In this document: piece after piece, positions 36,878 through 46,441 of the stretch | How positions within the stretch are numbered: position 1 is the first letter of the stretch | Layout: each line of letters begins with the position of its first letter | Source: Deltaproteobacteria bacterium | Lineage (GTDB): Bacteria > Myxococcota_A > UBA9160 > UBA4427 | Reading direction: 5' to 3' | Length of the DNA stretch: 64,000 nt | Assembly: GCA_029261855.1 (NCBI GenBank) | Contig: JAJDAN010000060.1 | Coordinates: 36,201 to 100,200 of the forward strand | Translations under genes and position numbers: made by a program | Notes under the pieces: model-generated | What the model was told of the DNA's origin: nothing | What the model saw: only the letters and a program-made list of their open reading frames with translations | Database searches by the model: none

Positions 36878-37042
36878 CCCAAGACGGAGTCTTGGGTCGG
36901 CCTCCTAGGTGTCAGTTCCAAGGCGCAGTCTTGGGTATCCAGGCGACGCCGCAAAGGTCGTCAGACCGCAGCCAGGAGCCTGACCCAAGACGCGGTCTTG
37001 GGTAACCAGGCGCCGCCGCAAAGGTCGTCAGACCGCAGCCAG
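36878..37042 (+). repeat. 67-bp-period direct repeat with three CCAAGAC/GTCTTGG palindromes
   Basis: Two 58-bp copies, 36918-36975 and 36985-37042, differ at four positions. Each starts with an imperfect CCAAGxCGCxGTCTTGG palindrome and ends in a shared block rich in CCGCAAAGGTCGTCAGACCG. A third palindrome, CCCAAGAC/GTCTTGGG, is at 36878-36896. They fill the gap before the SDR gene. This could be a repressor binding array, a REP-like cluster or serial terminators; the sequence does not decide. Confidence 0.6.
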
Positions 37043-37088
37043 ACGCGTATCGTGTCGCCCTTTCCCTGGAGACGGTGGAGGAGACGGC

Positions 37089-37877
37089 GTGGCGAATCGC
37101 GAGGGATGTCTGGTCGGGCGTGGCGCACTCATCACCGGTGCGGGCAGCGGGATCGGACGCGAGGCGGCGCGCATCTTCGCCGCCGAAGGCGCTCACGTCG
37201 TCGTGTGCGAACGCGACGAGCGGGCCGGACGCGAGACCGTCTCTCTCGTCGAGGCCGACGGCGGGCGCGCGTCCTTCGTTCGCGCGGACGTATCGATCGC
37301 CAGCGACGTCGAGGCCGCGGTTGCCGCCTGCGTCGAGGCGACGGGCGGACTGCACGTCCTGTTCAACAACGCGGGCGTCTTTCCCGCGGACGATGGGTCG
37401 CCGGTCGCTACCCCGGAAGCCGTCTGGCACCAGGTGATCGAGATCAACCTGAAGGGCGTCTTCCTGGGCTGCAAGTACGGCATTCCCGCCATGCTGGCCT
37501 CCGGAGGCGGTTCCATCGTCAATACCGCGTCGTTCGTGGCCGTCGTCGGTGCGGCCACCTCGCAGATCGCGTACACGGCGAGCAAGGGCGGCGTGCTCGC
37601 GATGACCCGCGAGATCGCTGTCGAGTACGCGCGGCAGGGAATCCGCGCCAACGCCTTGTGTCCCGGGCCGGTGAACACGCCGCTGCTGGCGGAGTTCCTC
37701 GCCGACCCGGAAGTGCGCGCGCGGCGCATGATCCACGTGCCCATGGGACGTCTGGCCGAACCGAGTGAGATCGCGCGTGCGGCCTTGTTCCTGGCCTCGC
37801 CGGACTCGTCGTACGTCACGGGCACGACCTTCATGGTCGATGGCGGCATCACGGCCGCGTACGTCACCCCGGAATAG
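37089..37877 (+). CDS. Short-chain dehydrogenase/reductase
   Basis: 262 residues from GTG 37089. Classical SDR: NAD(P) loop GRGALITGAGSGIG; adenine-site Asp in VRADVS; NNAG in VLFNNAGVFP; the catalytic Ser region in GSIVNTASF; YTASKGG with the Tyr and Lys; and the C-terminal SYVTGTTFMVDGG. An acidic residue after the second strand (VVVCERDER) suggests NAD rather than NADP. Substrate unknown. The repeat array at 36878-37042 lies just upstream. It is convergent with the lipoprotein gene, with 6 bp between. Confidence 0.9.
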   Translation: MANREGCLVGRGALITGAGSGIGREAARIFAAEGAHVVVCERDERAGRETVSLVEADGGRASFVRADVSIASDVEAAVAACVEATGGLHVLFNNAGVFPADDGSPVATPEAVWHQVIEINLKGVFLGCKYGIPAMLASGGGSIVNTASFVAVVGAATSQIAYTASKGGVLAMTREIAVEYARQGIRANALCPGPVNTPLLAEFLADPEVRARRMIHVPMGRLAEPSEIARAALFLASPDSSYVTGTTFMVDGGITAAYVTPE

Positions 37878-37883
37878 CGCGGG

Positions 37884-39734
37884 CTACTGGATCTCGCTCA
37901 GCAGCTCCGCGTTGAGGATCTCGCGCCGGACGATGCGCCCCTTGTTGTAGGCGGTCCGCACGTCGATTTCCTCGTCGCCGTCGACGTCTTCCTCACGCAT
38001 GGTCAGGCTGCCCGTCTCGTCGAAGCGTTGGAAGCGGTCGAAGGCGCCGTCGCCGTCGGTGTCCCAGGACTCTTCGCGCAGCAGGCCCTCGGCGTAGATG
38101 AAGAGGCGGTCGAGACGTCCGTCGCCGTCGTGGTCGAGCTCGACCCGCTCGATCGGGCTGCCGCCGCTGCCGTACACGAGATGCAGGGAAGGCGGCCCGC
38201 CGGGTTTTTCGGCCTCCCAGACCTCGGCGACGACGCCCGCGTCGTAGCCTACCCAGCGGTCGGCTTCTCCGTCGCCGTTCGAGTCCTCTTCGCGCAGGAC
38301 CGGGTTGCTGTCGCCGTCGCCGAAGTAGTAACGGGCGAGCACGCTGCCGTCGGGTGCGTACAAGGAGCGCACCTCGAGCCCCGTTCCGGGGGGCAGCCGC
38401 TGCAACGCGAGGGCGATGCCCGTGGCCGTCGGGTCGTTCAGCTCGACGGGTCGCATGCTCGCGATGATCCCGGGCGTCGGTGCGCTGCGCAGCTCGTACA
38501 GGACCGCGAGCGCCGACAGCATCTCTTGCCGGCGCTGCTGCTCGTGGGCCAGCTGGGCCTCCAGGCCGATCCGTTGGGACGTGCTGAGCTGGGCTTCCAG
38601 GGACTCGGCGGCGCGGGCTTCGGCGTGGGTCTGCCCGGTCACCGGCTCGAGCAGTCGCGCCAGCGCCAGGGTGCGCTCAACCTCCGCGAGGAACGAACGC
38701 GTGACCGGGTCGTCCGGATCGATGCGCTCGGCGTTCTGGAAGTGACGCAGCGCGAGCGTCAGCTCGCCCAGCGACAGATAGCGCCGGCCCTGGGCGATCT
38801 CCTCTTGCAGACGCCAGTCGAGAACGGGGAAGGCGGTGCGCACTGCGTCCGCGCTGAAGGCATCGCCGGGAAGTCGGGGGCCCGCGCCCAGCGCTTCCTG
38901 CACCGGCGCGAGCTCGAGCACACGCTCGACCGCGTAGGCGATGGCGGCCGCCTCGCAGCCGTGATCTGGCGCGGTGTCGAGCGCCACGCGGATCAGGCGA
39001 GCGTCGCTCTCGTGCTGGTTTGGCAGCGCGACCGCGACGCGCAACCAGGCGACCGCGAAGTCGCCGTCCTTGATCGAGCTACCGCAGAAGGCGCGCTCGA
39101 CGCGCAGGGAGACCACCGCGTTTGGCGCCTCTGCGGCCAGCCACGCCTGCGCGGCCGGCACCGAGCTCGCCGTCGGGTGCGGGTCGTCGCTGAGGACCAC
39201 GATCTCGGCGTACGGCACCCGAACCCCCAGGCGTTCGGTCAGCGTGGCAGCCTCGACGCCGTCGGGCCAGGTGCGCGGCACGCGGCCCCGGCGACTGGAT
39301 TCGAGCAGGGACGGCGAGGGGGGGAGCAGTGTGAAGAGGACGCGGCTGCGAGGGTCCGACAGTGGATGCGGCCCGTCCTGAAGGGGCGGCAGGGCAGGCG
39401 CCAGCTCCTCGACCCGGGCGCGCTGGGCGGCCGCCGCGTCGCCTTGCCCGAGCTGCTCGAGCAGCTCGGCGTGCAGCCGGAGCAGGTCCGTGTTGTCGGG
39501 CTCGAAGCGGAGGCCCCGACGCACGGCGCTCTCGGCAACGTCGAGTCGCCCCTCGGCGTAGAGCGCGCGGCCCTTTTCGAGATTGGTCCGTGCGTAGAGG
39601 GCGCGAGAGCGTTCGGTGAGCTTTGGGGCCTGGTGGCGCTGGATCGCGGGCGTGCCGCAAGCCACGAGTACCGCCGCGGTGAGGACCAGCGTCCCGGCCA
39701 CGCAGAGCAGAAGCGTCGCGCGGGCGGTTCTCAT
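37884..39734 (-). CDS. TPR-containing lipoprotein with Ca-binding-like D-G-D repeats
   Basis: 616 residues. A lipoprotein signal peptide ends at Cys26 (lipobox LVAC), so it is probably anchored to the outer or inner membrane facing the periplasm. One or two TPRs follow (about residues 45-110), then a mixed domain and a TPR-like segment near 310-345. The C-terminal 140 residues have four or five EF-hand-like loops: [34 protein letters not shown] and [10 protein letters not shown]. Its ATG overlaps the nadB stop (ATGA), so it is cotranslated with nadB although no functional link is obvious. Function unknown. Confidence 0.8.
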   Translation of the reverse strand: MRTARATLLLCVAGTLVLTAAVLVACGTPAIQRHQAPKLTERSRALYARTNLEKGRALYAEGRLDVAESAVRRGLRFEPDNTDLLRLHAELLEQLGQGDAAAAQRARVEELAPALPPLQDGPHPLSDPRSRVLFTLLPPSPSLLESSRRGRVPRTWPDGVEAATLTERLGVRVPYAEIVVLSDDPHPTASSVPAAQAWLAAEAPNAVVSLRVERAFCGSSIKDGDFAVAWLRVAVALPNQHESDARLIRVALDTAPDHGCEAAAIAYAVERVLELAPVQEALGAGPRLPGDAFSADAVRTAFPVLDWRLQEEIAQGRRYLSLGELTLALRHFQNAERIDPDDPVTRSFLAEVERTLALARLLEPVTGQTHAEARAAESLEAQLSTSQRIGLEAQLAHEQQRRQEMLSALAVLYELRSAPTPGIIASMRPVELNDPTATGIALALQRLPPGTGLEVRSLYAPDGSVLARYYFGDGDSNPVLREEDSNGDGEADRWVGYDAGVVAEVWEAEKPGGPPSLHLVYGSGGSPIERVELDHDGDGRLDRLFIYAEGLLREESWDTDGDGAFDRFQRFDETGSLTMREEDVDGDEEIDVRTAYNKGRIVRREILNAELLSEIQ

Positions 39735-41347
39735 CCGGGATCCGAGCGCGGATCTTCACCGCGCTGGAGGAGCGTGTCGCGCAAGAAGCGCGCGTCGTCG
39801 CGTTCGGGGTGGTCGAGGTTGTAGTGCAGGCCGCGACTCTCCTGGCGGAAACGGGCCGCCGTGATCACCAGTCGCGCCACCGTCGCCAGGTTGCGCAGCT
39901 CGATCAGGTCGGGGGTGAGGCGGAAGTTCCAGTAGTACTCGTTGATCTCGTCTCGCAGCAGGTCGATGCGCCGCTGGGCGCGCGCCAGGCGCCTGTCGCT
40001 TCGGACGATGCCGACGTAGTTCCACATGAAGCGGCGAATCTCGTCCCAGTTCTGGGTGATGACGACGGCCTCGTGGCTCTCGGTCGCATCGCCCGACTCC
40101 CATTCGGGCAGCGAGCCCGAATCGGGGATCCCCGCCAGCCGTTCGATGCCCTCGCGCGCCGCTGCTTCGGCGAAGACGAGGGCCTCCAGCAGGGAATTCG
40201 AAGCCAGCCGGTTGGCGCCGTGCAGCCCGGTGTTCGTCACCTCACCGGCCGCGAAGAGATTGGGAAGGTCGGTCTCGCCGTTCAGGTTGGTTCGGACCCC
40301 GCCGCAGCAATAGTGGGCGGCGGGCACCACCGGGATGGGCTCCCGGGTCATGTCGATGCCGAACGACTTGCAGCGCGCGTAGATCTTCGGGAAGCGGTCG
40401 CGAATGAAGTCCGGGTCCTGGTGGGTGATGTCGAGGACCACGTACTCGTCGCCGCTGCGCTTCAGCTCGGTGTCGATGGCCCGCGCCACGATGTCCCGGG
40501 GCGCGAGATCGGCCATTTCGTGATAGCGGCCCATGAACGCCTCGCCGGAACGCGTCCGCAGGACGCCGCCCTCGCCGCGCACCGCCTCACTGATGAGGAA
40601 CGACTTCGCGAGCGGGTGGAACAGGCAGGTCGGGTGGAACTGCATGAATTCCATGTTGGCCAGCGTCGCGCCCGCGCGGTACGCCATGGCGATGCCATCG
40701 CCGGACGCGATGTCCGGGTTGCTGGTGTAGAGGTAGACCTTGCCGGCGCCTCCCGTGGCGAGCAGGGTGATCGGCGCCTGGAAGCGTTCCACCCTACCCG
40801 TGCGCGAGTCCAGCACGTAGGCACCCAGGGCGCGATTCGCCTCGTTGCGACCGGCCCGGTGTGCGGTCAGCAGGTCGACCGCACAATGGTCCTCGTAGAG
40901 GGTGATGCCCGGATGCGCGCGCACCCGCGCCAGCAGGCGCTGCTCGATCTCCTGTCCCGTGAGGTCCTGGTTGTGGAGGATGCGGCGCTTGCTGTGGCCG
41001 CCTTCGCGGCCCAGGTCGAATTCCTTGCTGGAGCGACGGTCGAAGTCGACGCCGTACTTGAGCAGGGCGTCGATGGCGTCGGGGCCCCGGGTCACCACGT
41101 GACGCACCACGTCTTCCTTGCAGAGGTCGGCGCCCGCACGCATGGTGTCGCGCACGTGCGACTCGAAGGAGTCCGCCGGGTCGAGCACCGCGGCGATTCC
41201 GCCCTGCGCCCAGTTGGTGGCGGAATCGTCCCCGCGCCGCTTCGTCACGAGGCCTACACTGCCGTGTTCCGCCACCCTCAGGGAGTAGAAGAGCCCGGCG
41301 ATGCCGCTTCCGATGACCAGGAAGTCGAATTGGTGCCGCGTCGTCAC
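39731..41347 (-). CDS. nadB: L-aspartate oxidase
   Basis: 538 residues from GTG 41347, preceded by GGAAGGACC. It oxidises aspartate to iminoaspartate for NAD synthesis; FAD flavoprotein of the succinate dehydrogenase/fumarate reductase family. Seen: [86 protein letters not shown]; and [20 protein letters not shown]. An upstream frame to 41539 lacks similarity. No nadA or nadC is in the window. Confidence 0.94.
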   Translation of the reverse strand: MTTRHQFDFLVIGSGIAGLFYSLRVAEHGSVGLVTKRRGDDSATNWAQGGIAAVLDPADSFESHVRDTMRAGADLCKEDVVRHVVTRGPDAIDALLKYGVDFDRRSSKEFDLGREGGHSKRRILHNQDLTGQEIEQRLLARVRAHPGITLYEDHCAVDLLTAHRAGRNEANRALGAYVLDSRTGRVERFQAPITLLATGGAGKVYLYTSNPDIASGDGIAMAYRAGATLANMEFMQFHPTCLFHPLAKSFLISEAVRGEGGVLRTRSGEAFMGRYHEMADLAPRDIVARAIDTELKRSGDEYVVLDITHQDPDFIRDRFPKIYARCKSFGIDMTREPIPVVPAAHYCCGGVRTNLNGETDLPNLFAAGEVTNTGLHGANRLASNSLLEALVFAEAAAREGIERLAGIPDSGSLPEWESGDATESHEAVVITQNWDEIRRFMWNYVGIVRSDRRLARAQRRIDLLRDEINEYYWNFRLTPDLIELRNLATVARLVITAARFRQESRGLHYNLDHPERDDARFLRDTLLQRGEDPRSDPG

Positions 41348-41637
41348 CGAGGGTCCTTCCCGAAGGTCCCGAACTTGCCGGGTGTTCTGGGCCCGAAGCC
41401 GATTCCAGGGGCCGCCAGCGGGGGAAGCGTAGAGAACCGGTCGGGATTTCGGGCCTGTCGCATGCTGCGGGATCCCCCCGGGGTTGGCCTGTGCTCGGTC
41501 TCGGCACGTATCGGCGCGCGCCATGCCTGAGATGATCATCCGGGGCTAAACGTGGCGGCGCCAGGTGCCGACGCATAGGGGAGGCCTGGCGCGCGGGACG
41601 TGCGTCTTGGCCGACGTGTGGAAAGATAGGGGCCCTC

Positions 41638-42279
41638 ATGCGTCGATATCCCATCGGATTCGCGGCACTCGGACTGCTCCTGCTCATCGGCGGGGTGCAG
41701 CAGGCCGATGCGTCCGTCTATCGCTACGTCGATGATCGGGGTGTCGTCCATTTCACGGACCGTCCGCGTGACGCCCGTTACGAGTGGCACCCCACCAGCC
41801 CGGAAAGTGTGCCCACCGAAGCCACCCGGCGGAGCGACCGCAAGCTGCCGGTGGGCGACCAGTACGACCGCCTGATCCTTCGCTCTGCACGCGACCACCG
41901 GGTCGAGCCTGCCCTCGTCAAGGCGGTGATCGCCGCCGAGTCGAACTTCGTGTCGACCGCGGTCTCACGGGTCGGTGCCCAGGGCCTCATGCAGCTGATG
42001 CCGGGGACCGCGCGCTACCTCGGCGTCCGCAACCCCTTCCACCCCGGGCAGAACGTCGACGGCGGCACCCGATATCTGCGCGAGATGCTCGACCGCTTCG
42101 GAGACCTCAAGCACGCACTGGCGGCCTACAACGCAGGTCCCGAGGCCGTTGCGCGCTATCAGGGCGTTCCCCCGTACCCGGAGACGCTGGATTACGTCAC
42201 CCGCGTTCTGAATTACTATCGCGGCTACAACGCTCAGTTCCGCAGGCGTGCCCCCCAGGCGGTTCGGCCCCCCCGATGA
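41638..42279 (+). CDS. Lytic transglycosylase with DUF4124 domain
   Basis: 213 residues from ATG 41638. A signal peptide (IGFAALGLLLLIGGVQQADA) is followed by a DUF4124 segment (SVYRYVDDRGVVHFTDRP), then an SLT domain: catalytic Glu101 in VIAAESNF, SRVGAQGLMQLMPGTARYLG, NPFHPGQNVDGGTRYL and HALAAYNAGPEAV. It cleaves peptidoglycan glycan strands to 1,6-anhydro products in the periplasm. pgsA follows after 16 nt. Confidence 0.92.
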   Translation: MRRYPIGFAALGLLLLIGGVQQADASVYRYVDDRGVVHFTDRPRDARYEWHPTSPESVPTEATRRSDRKLPVGDQYDRLILRSARDHRVEPALVKAVIAAESNFVSTAVSRVGAQGLMQLMPGTARYLGVRNPFHPGQNVDGGTRYLREMLDRFGDLKHALAAYNAGPEAVARYQGVPPYPETLDYVTRVLNYYRGYNAQFRRRAPQAVRPPR

Positions 42280-42295
42280 ACGGAGGACCATCGTC

Positions 42296-42985
42296 TTGAG
42301 CGAAGCAGGCACGCTTGCGAATCCCGGCACGAATCCCCGTGCGAAGCCGCTGAGCGCCGGAGCAGCTCACTTGCCGCTCAAGCACGAGCGCTTCTGGAAT
42401 CTGCCGAACACGATCACGATGATGCGCATCGGTGTCGTGCCGGCGCTCATCTTCATCCCCTATGCGCTCACCAAGACCGGCAGCGCGCTGATGGCGTGGC
42501 TCTTCATCGTGGCCGCCAGCTCGGACCTGCTGGACGGCTATCTCGCCCGCCGCAGCAACGAGGTGACCCGGATCGGGAAGCTGCTCGACCCGCTTGCCGA
42601 CAAGCTGCTGATCACCACGGCGCTGGTCATGATGATGGCTGCCGGACGTCTCACCGGCGTGTGGGCGGGCCTGATGGTGGTGGTGATCATCGGCCGAGAG
42701 CTGGCCGTCACGGGCCTCCGCGGCATCGCGTCCACCCAGGGCCACGTGGTCGGTGCCAGCTGGCAGGGCAAGCTCAAGGCCGTGACGCAGAACGTTGCAG
42801 TGGGAGCGCTGCTCTTCCACCACGAGACGCTCGGTCTGCCCGCACACGAGATTGGTTTGACACTCCTGGCCATCGCCTCGGCACTCACCTTGTGGTCCGG
42901 GTACATGTACTTCGCCGACTACTTCGGCAGCTCGGGCCCGAACGGCGCCCAGGCGAGGGCGCAGGACGCCGAGGACGCCGCCTGA
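42296..42985 (+). CDS. pgsA: CDP-diacylglycerol-glycerol-3-phosphate phosphatidyltransferase
   Basis: 229 residues from TTG 42296, with GGAGGA 8 nt upstream; a reading from 42248 would overlap the transglycosylase. Membrane enzyme of phosphatidylglycerol synthesis. The CDP-alcohol transferase motif is complete: DLLDGYLARRSNEVTRIGKL then LDPLADK. It opens with FWNLPNTITMMRIGVVPALI. Five hydrophobic segments are seen. It uses the product of cdsA, encoded at 25996. Phosphatidylserine synthase is less likely given the overall pattern. Confidence 0.9.
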   Translation: MSEAGTLANPGTNPRAKPLSAGAAHLPLKHERFWNLPNTITMMRIGVVPALIFIPYALTKTGSALMAWLFIVAASSDLLDGYLARRSNEVTRIGKLLDPLADKLLITTALVMMMAAGRLTGVWAGLMVVVIIGRELAVTGLRGIASTQGHVVGASWQGKLKAVTQNVAVGALLFHHETLGLPAHEIGLTLLAIASALTLWSGYMYFADYFGSSGPNGAQARAQDAEDAA

Positions 42986-43080
42986 ACTCCGGACGGGGCC
43001 GTGGGGTCTAGGACCCGAACGCGACCCGAACCCGGATCGAAGAAGAGCGAGGCCTCGAGCCTCGGGAGACCCCCCCCAGC

Positions 43081-44394
43081 ATGAGCCGACTCCAAGAGCT
43101 GCGCGACCGCATCGCGTCCCGTGAGGCCCGTATCGGTGTGATCGGGCAGGGCTACGTGGGCCTGCCCCTCGCCATCGAATTCGCCAAGGCGGGCTTCCAG
43201 GTCACCGGCCTCGACATCGACGCCGAGAAGATCCGCTCCCTCGAGAGCGGCGTCTCCTACATCGAAGACGTGCCCTCTGAAGACGTCGCACGGGAGCAGG
43301 CCGCCGGCCGCTTCCACGCCACCAGCGACCTCAGCGAGCTCGCCAAGCTCGACGTCATCAATATCTGCGTGCCGACCCCGCTCACGCGCACCAAGGACCC
43401 CGACGTCTCGCACATGGCCAAGGCGGTCGAGGACATCCGCCGGCGCCTGCGCAGCGGCCAGCTGATCATCCTGGGCTCCACCACCTACCCGGGCACCACC
43501 CACGACCTGTTCGTGCCGATGCTCGAAGAATCGGGTCTCGCCGTCGGAGAAGATTTCGCGCTCGCGTTCTCGCCCGAGCGCATCGACCCGGCCAACAAGA
43601 AGTTCGCCGTGCGCGACGTGCCGAAGGTAGTGGGCGGCGAGACGCCCCTGTGCACCGACCTGGCGGCCGCCCTCTTCGGGACGATCTTCGAGACCGTCGT
43701 GCGGGTCAGCTCGAGCCAGAGCGCCGAAATGGTAAAGCTGCTCGAGAACACCTTCCGCGCCATCAACATCGGCCTCGTCAACGAGGTGGCGCTGATGTGC
43801 GAGCGCCTGGGCCTCGACGTCTGGGAAGTGATCGATGCAGCCGCCACCAAGCCCTACGGCTTCATGAAGTTCCAGCCCGGGCCCGGCCTCGGTGGCCACT
43901 GCATCCCCGTCGACCCGAGCTACCTGTCCTGGAAGATGAAGAGCCTGAATTTTCCGGCGCGCTTCATCGACCTCGCCACGGACATCAACGGGCGCATGCC
44001 CGAGCACGTCGCCGACCGCGTGGCCACCCTGCTCAACCACGATCGTCTCGCGGTGAACGGCGCCAACATCCTGATCCTGGGAGTCGCCTACAAGAAGGAC
44101 GTGGGCGACATGCGCGAGTCGCCGGCCCTGGACGTCATCAAGCTGCTGGCCGAGAAGGGCGCCGCCATCTCCTACCACGACCCCCACGTGAAGGAGTGCA
44201 GCATCGAGGGCACGGTCTACAAGAACACCGACCTCAGCGACGAGGCAGTCGCCGCCGCGGACCTGGTCGTCATCCTGACCGACCACACGGCCATCGACTA
44301 CGAGAAGCTCGTCGCGAAAGCCCACGGCGTCTTCGACACCCGCAACGCCACCGCGGGCGTGCAGGCGAACCGGGACAAGATCACCAAGCTCTGA
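43081..44394 (+). CDS. UDP-N-acetylhexosamine dehydrogenase (WbpA/WecC-type)
   Basis: 437 residues from ATG 43081. Oxidises a UDP-sugar to the uronic acid with two NAD, for surface polysaccharide synthesis. Seen: NAD-binding IGVIGQGYVGLPLAIEFAKA; GSTTYPGTT; LAFSPERIDPANK; VKLLENTFRAINIGLVNE; and catalytic Cys274 in GPGLGGHCIPVDP. The C-terminal part contains LGVAYKKDVGDMRESPALDV. The motifs are nearer to UDP-GlcNAc 6-dehydrogenases than to UDP-glucose dehydrogenase. No other polysaccharide genes are next to it on the visible side; it is the last chromosomal protein gene before the island. Confidence 0.88.
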   Translation: MSRLQELRDRIASREARIGVIGQGYVGLPLAIEFAKAGFQVTGLDIDAEKIRSLESGVSYIEDVPSEDVAREQAAGRFHATSDLSELAKLDVINICVPTPLTRTKDPDVSHMAKAVEDIRRRLRSGQLIILGSTTYPGTTHDLFVPMLEESGLAVGEDFALAFSPERIDPANKKFAVRDVPKVVGGETPLCTDLAAALFGTIFETVVRVSSSQSAEMVKLLENTFRAINIGLVNEVALMCERLGLDVWEVIDAAATKPYGFMKFQPGPGLGGHCIPVDPSYLSWKMKSLNFPARFIDLATDINGRMPEHVADRVATLLNHDRLAVNGANILILGVAYKKDVGDMRESPALDVIKLLAEKGAAISYHDPHVKECSIEGTVYKNTDLSDEAVAAADLVVILTDHTAIDYEKLVAKAHGVFDTRNATAGVQANRDKITKL

Positions 44395-44429
44395 CTCGAA
44401 CTCGGATCAGGAGCCCCCCGGGACGACCC

Positions 44430-44458
44430 TTGACGGAGCCCCCGGGGTCCCGTAAAAC
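44430..44458 (+). promoter_or_regulatory. Sigma70-type promoter of tRNA-Gly
   Basis: TTGACG (44430-44435), 17-bp spacer, TAAAAC (44453-44458), 23 bp before the tRNA. Nearly ideal spacing and a good -35. Confidence 0.65.
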
Positions 44459-44481
44459 CTCCTGCCCGAAAGCACTTCCAG

Positions 44482-44557
44482 GCACGAGTAGCTCAGCTGG
44501 TAGAGCATCACGTTGCCAACGTGAGGGTCGCCGGTTCGAACCCGGTCTCGTGCTCCA
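44482..44557 (+). tRNA. tRNA-Gly (GCC)
   Basis: 76 nt with encoded CCA. Acceptor GCACGAG pairs with CTCGTGC; the D arm has AGCTCAGCTGGTAGAGC; anticodon stem TCACG/CGTGA with loop TTGCCAA gives anticodon GCC; T loop GGTTCGAACC. All stems pair. The integrase gene begins about 140 bp downstream, and the tRNA 3' end is the probable attachment site of the island. Confidence 0.96.
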
Positions 44558-44566
44558 GAGAAAATT

Positions 44567-44599
44567 CAACCCCGCCAAGTGTTTTGCTTGGCGGGGTTG
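44567..44599 (+). terminator. Terminator after tRNA-Gly
   Basis: CAACCCCGCCAAG (44567-44579) and CTTGGCGGGGTTG (44587-44599) form a perfect 13-bp stem with a 7-nt loop, followed by TTGTCTTT. Confidence 0.8.
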
Positions 44600-44694
44600 T
44601 TGTCTTTCAGGCTTCCCCACATATTGGCTCCCCCAGAATTTCCCCCACTATTCCCGCGCAATCCGGGGGAGGGCGCGGACCTAGACTAAAGGGG

Positions 44695-46131
44695 ATGGTG
44701 AACCCGCGAGCTTGGAGCCTCACCGTCATGGCAAGAACGACCACCACCCCACACAAGGTCAGCCGCAACAAGAGCGGCACGTCCATCGTCCGCGCCTCCA
44801 AGCTCTTCCGCGGGCGGCCGAGGCGCGCGACCCGCGAGATGGCCTTCGAGACCGAGCAGCAGGCCAGGATCTTCGCGGATGCTCTGAACCTCGCCGCCGT
44901 CCGTGACGGAGACTGGCGCTGGCTCAAGGGCGAGGAGTGGACGGCCCAGAGGCAATACGTGGACGAAGCTCTGCGCATGGCGCAGGAGCGAGCTGACGAG
45001 GCCGGGGTTCCTGCAAGCACGGACGGCCACCAGATCGCCGCCGCCGCAGCCCCGGTTCAAGCCCGCGTCGTCTCGGCCTACGGCCTGTCCATGTCCCAAG
45101 CCGTCGAGTTGTTCCTCCCTGTCTACACCGCACGCCCGGGCAGTGAAGCCGGCGAAAACTATGCGAGCTGGCTCCGAGCGATTGCGCTGGCCTTCCACGA
45201 GAACTCCCTCGCCGAGGTTGCCGACGTGACCCCGGAAGCGTGCGGAGACCGGCTCTGGAGACGAATCGACCCCAAGGACACTACCCGGTGGCATCCAGAG
45301 CATTCCGTTGGCAGTCGGACCGTGAATTCAAGGCTGAACGCCTTGGAGCAACTCCTCCGGCACGCGATCGACAACGACTGGATCGTCGGACAGCCCAGAT
45401 TCTTCAGCGCAACGCGCTGGCAGGCACCCAAGCAGGACCCTCCGCTGAGGTGGTGGGGCATCGAGGAGGTCGAGGCGGTGCGGCTCCAGCTCCGTCAGCC
45501 CAGCAGCGACGAGGAGGTGGTGCCCTTCCTCATGGCGGAGCTGCTCATGTACTCGGGCCTTCGCTGGGGCGAGGTCGCGGCGTTGCAGTGGAATACGGGG
45601 CAACAGGGTCCGTACCACTGGAGGGCGGTCGATCCAGCCAGCCCGGTTCTGAGTATCCGGGTCTCGTGGAAGCGGCGCGATGAAGCGCTCGGACCGACCA
45701 AGACCGGAAATACGTGGTCCGCGATCTCGACCAAGAACGTGAACGACACGCTCGCTCAGATCCGACTGGTTACGGGCAGCGCCGGAGGGTTCCTCTTCCC
45801 CCATCCGACAAACCCCCAGGCAGCGTTCCCTTACAAGAAGTGGTGCAGAATGTTTCGACGGGCAGTCGATCGAGCCGGCGTCGAGCTGCCGAAGGACTAC
45901 GTGCAGAAGATCCTGCGGCACAGCTTCGTGTTCGCGGCTCGGCGGGCGAAGGTCCCGAGCCGCTTGGTCCAAGAGCACTTCGGGCACGGCGACACGCGCA
46001 TGGTGGACAGGATCTACGGTCGCAGCGGGAAGGAGGGGGAGCGATTTCCGCTCGCTCCGGGTGAGCTGGGTCGCATCCGCACGTTCTTTCAATTCGACCA
46101 ATTCGAGGCGATCTCGGAGAAGGTTGCGTAG
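44695..46131 (+). CDS. int: Tyrosine site-specific recombinase (integrase)
   Basis: 478 residues from ATG 44695; ATG 44728 (GGAG upstream) is equally possible. Phage-type integrase expected to recombine the element into the tRNA-Gly gene next to it. An N-terminal basic part and a core-binding helical domain (YGLSMSQAVELFLPVYTARP) come first. The catalytic domain has box I Arg in YSGLRWGEVAALQW, KILRHSFVFAARR as box II, EHFGHGDTRMVDRIYG with the His and the nucleophile Tyr. The His of the usual HxLRH box is replaced by Lys, seen in some functional integrases. Full length. Confidence 0.9.
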   Translation: MVNPRAWSLTVMARTTTTPHKVSRNKSGTSIVRASKLFRGRPRRATREMAFETEQQARIFADALNLAAVRDGDWRWLKGEEWTAQRQYVDEALRMAQERADEAGVPASTDGHQIAAAAAPVQARVVSAYGLSMSQAVELFLPVYTARPGSEAGENYASWLRAIALAFHENSLAEVADVTPEACGDRLWRRIDPKDTTRWHPEHSVGSRTVNSRLNALEQLLRHAIDNDWIVGQPRFFSATRWQAPKQDPPLRWWGIEEVEAVRLQLRQPSSDEEVVPFLMAELLMYSGLRWGEVAALQWNTGQQGPYHWRAVDPASPVLSIRVSWKRRDEALGPTKTGNTWSAISTKNVNDTLAQIRLVTGSAGGFLFPHPTNPQAAFPYKKWCRMFRRAVDRAGVELPKDYVQKILRHSFVFAARRAKVPSRLVQEHFGHGDTRMVDRIYGRSGKEGERFPLAPGELGRIRTFFQFDQFEAISEKVA

Positions 46132-46135
46132 CACG

Positions 46136-46441
46136 TCATCGCTCACGGGATGCTCGGGCGAAGGCGGCCCGATCGTGATCGCTCAGGGATGTGGGCTCGG
46201 CCAGCGGCGTCGGCTGAGTAGAAGCCGCGCGGTGTCCCTCCATGACGCGGATCAGGTCTTCCCAGCGGACGAGATGGACGCCGCCTCTCTCGATCAGAAC
46301 GTCCGCCTCTCGCAAGATCCGGCGCATCGTGGTCTTGCCGATGTCGTACAGGTGGGCGGCCCGAGCGATGCGGATGGCGCGTCGGCCTTCAGGGTCGCGG
46401 GACGCAGTGGTCGTCCTGAGCTGCGAGGAACCTCGTGTCAT
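46136..46441 (-). CDS. Small HTH DNA-binding protein (excisionase-like)
   Basis: 101 residues from ATG 46441, preceded by AAAGGAACCTC. The middle (AIRIARAAHLYDIGKTTMRR and on to VHLVRWEDLIRVM) resembles the winged HTH of MerR-like excisionases, where a helix-turn-helix picks a site and the trailing strand reads a specificity residue. It is convergent with the integrase, 4 bp between the stops, a normal position for a recombination directionality factor. The assignment as Xis is inference. Confidence 0.65.
   Translation of the reverse strand: MTRGSSQLRTTTASRDPEGRRAIRIARAAHLYDIGKTTMRRILREADVLIERGGVHLVRWEDLIRVMEGHRAASTQPTPLAEPTSLSDHDRAAFARASRER

Noticed and set aside
36878..37042. CRISPR array
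   Set aside because: Only two long units with 9-bp separation and internal palindromes, no regular spacers and no cas genes anywhere in the window.
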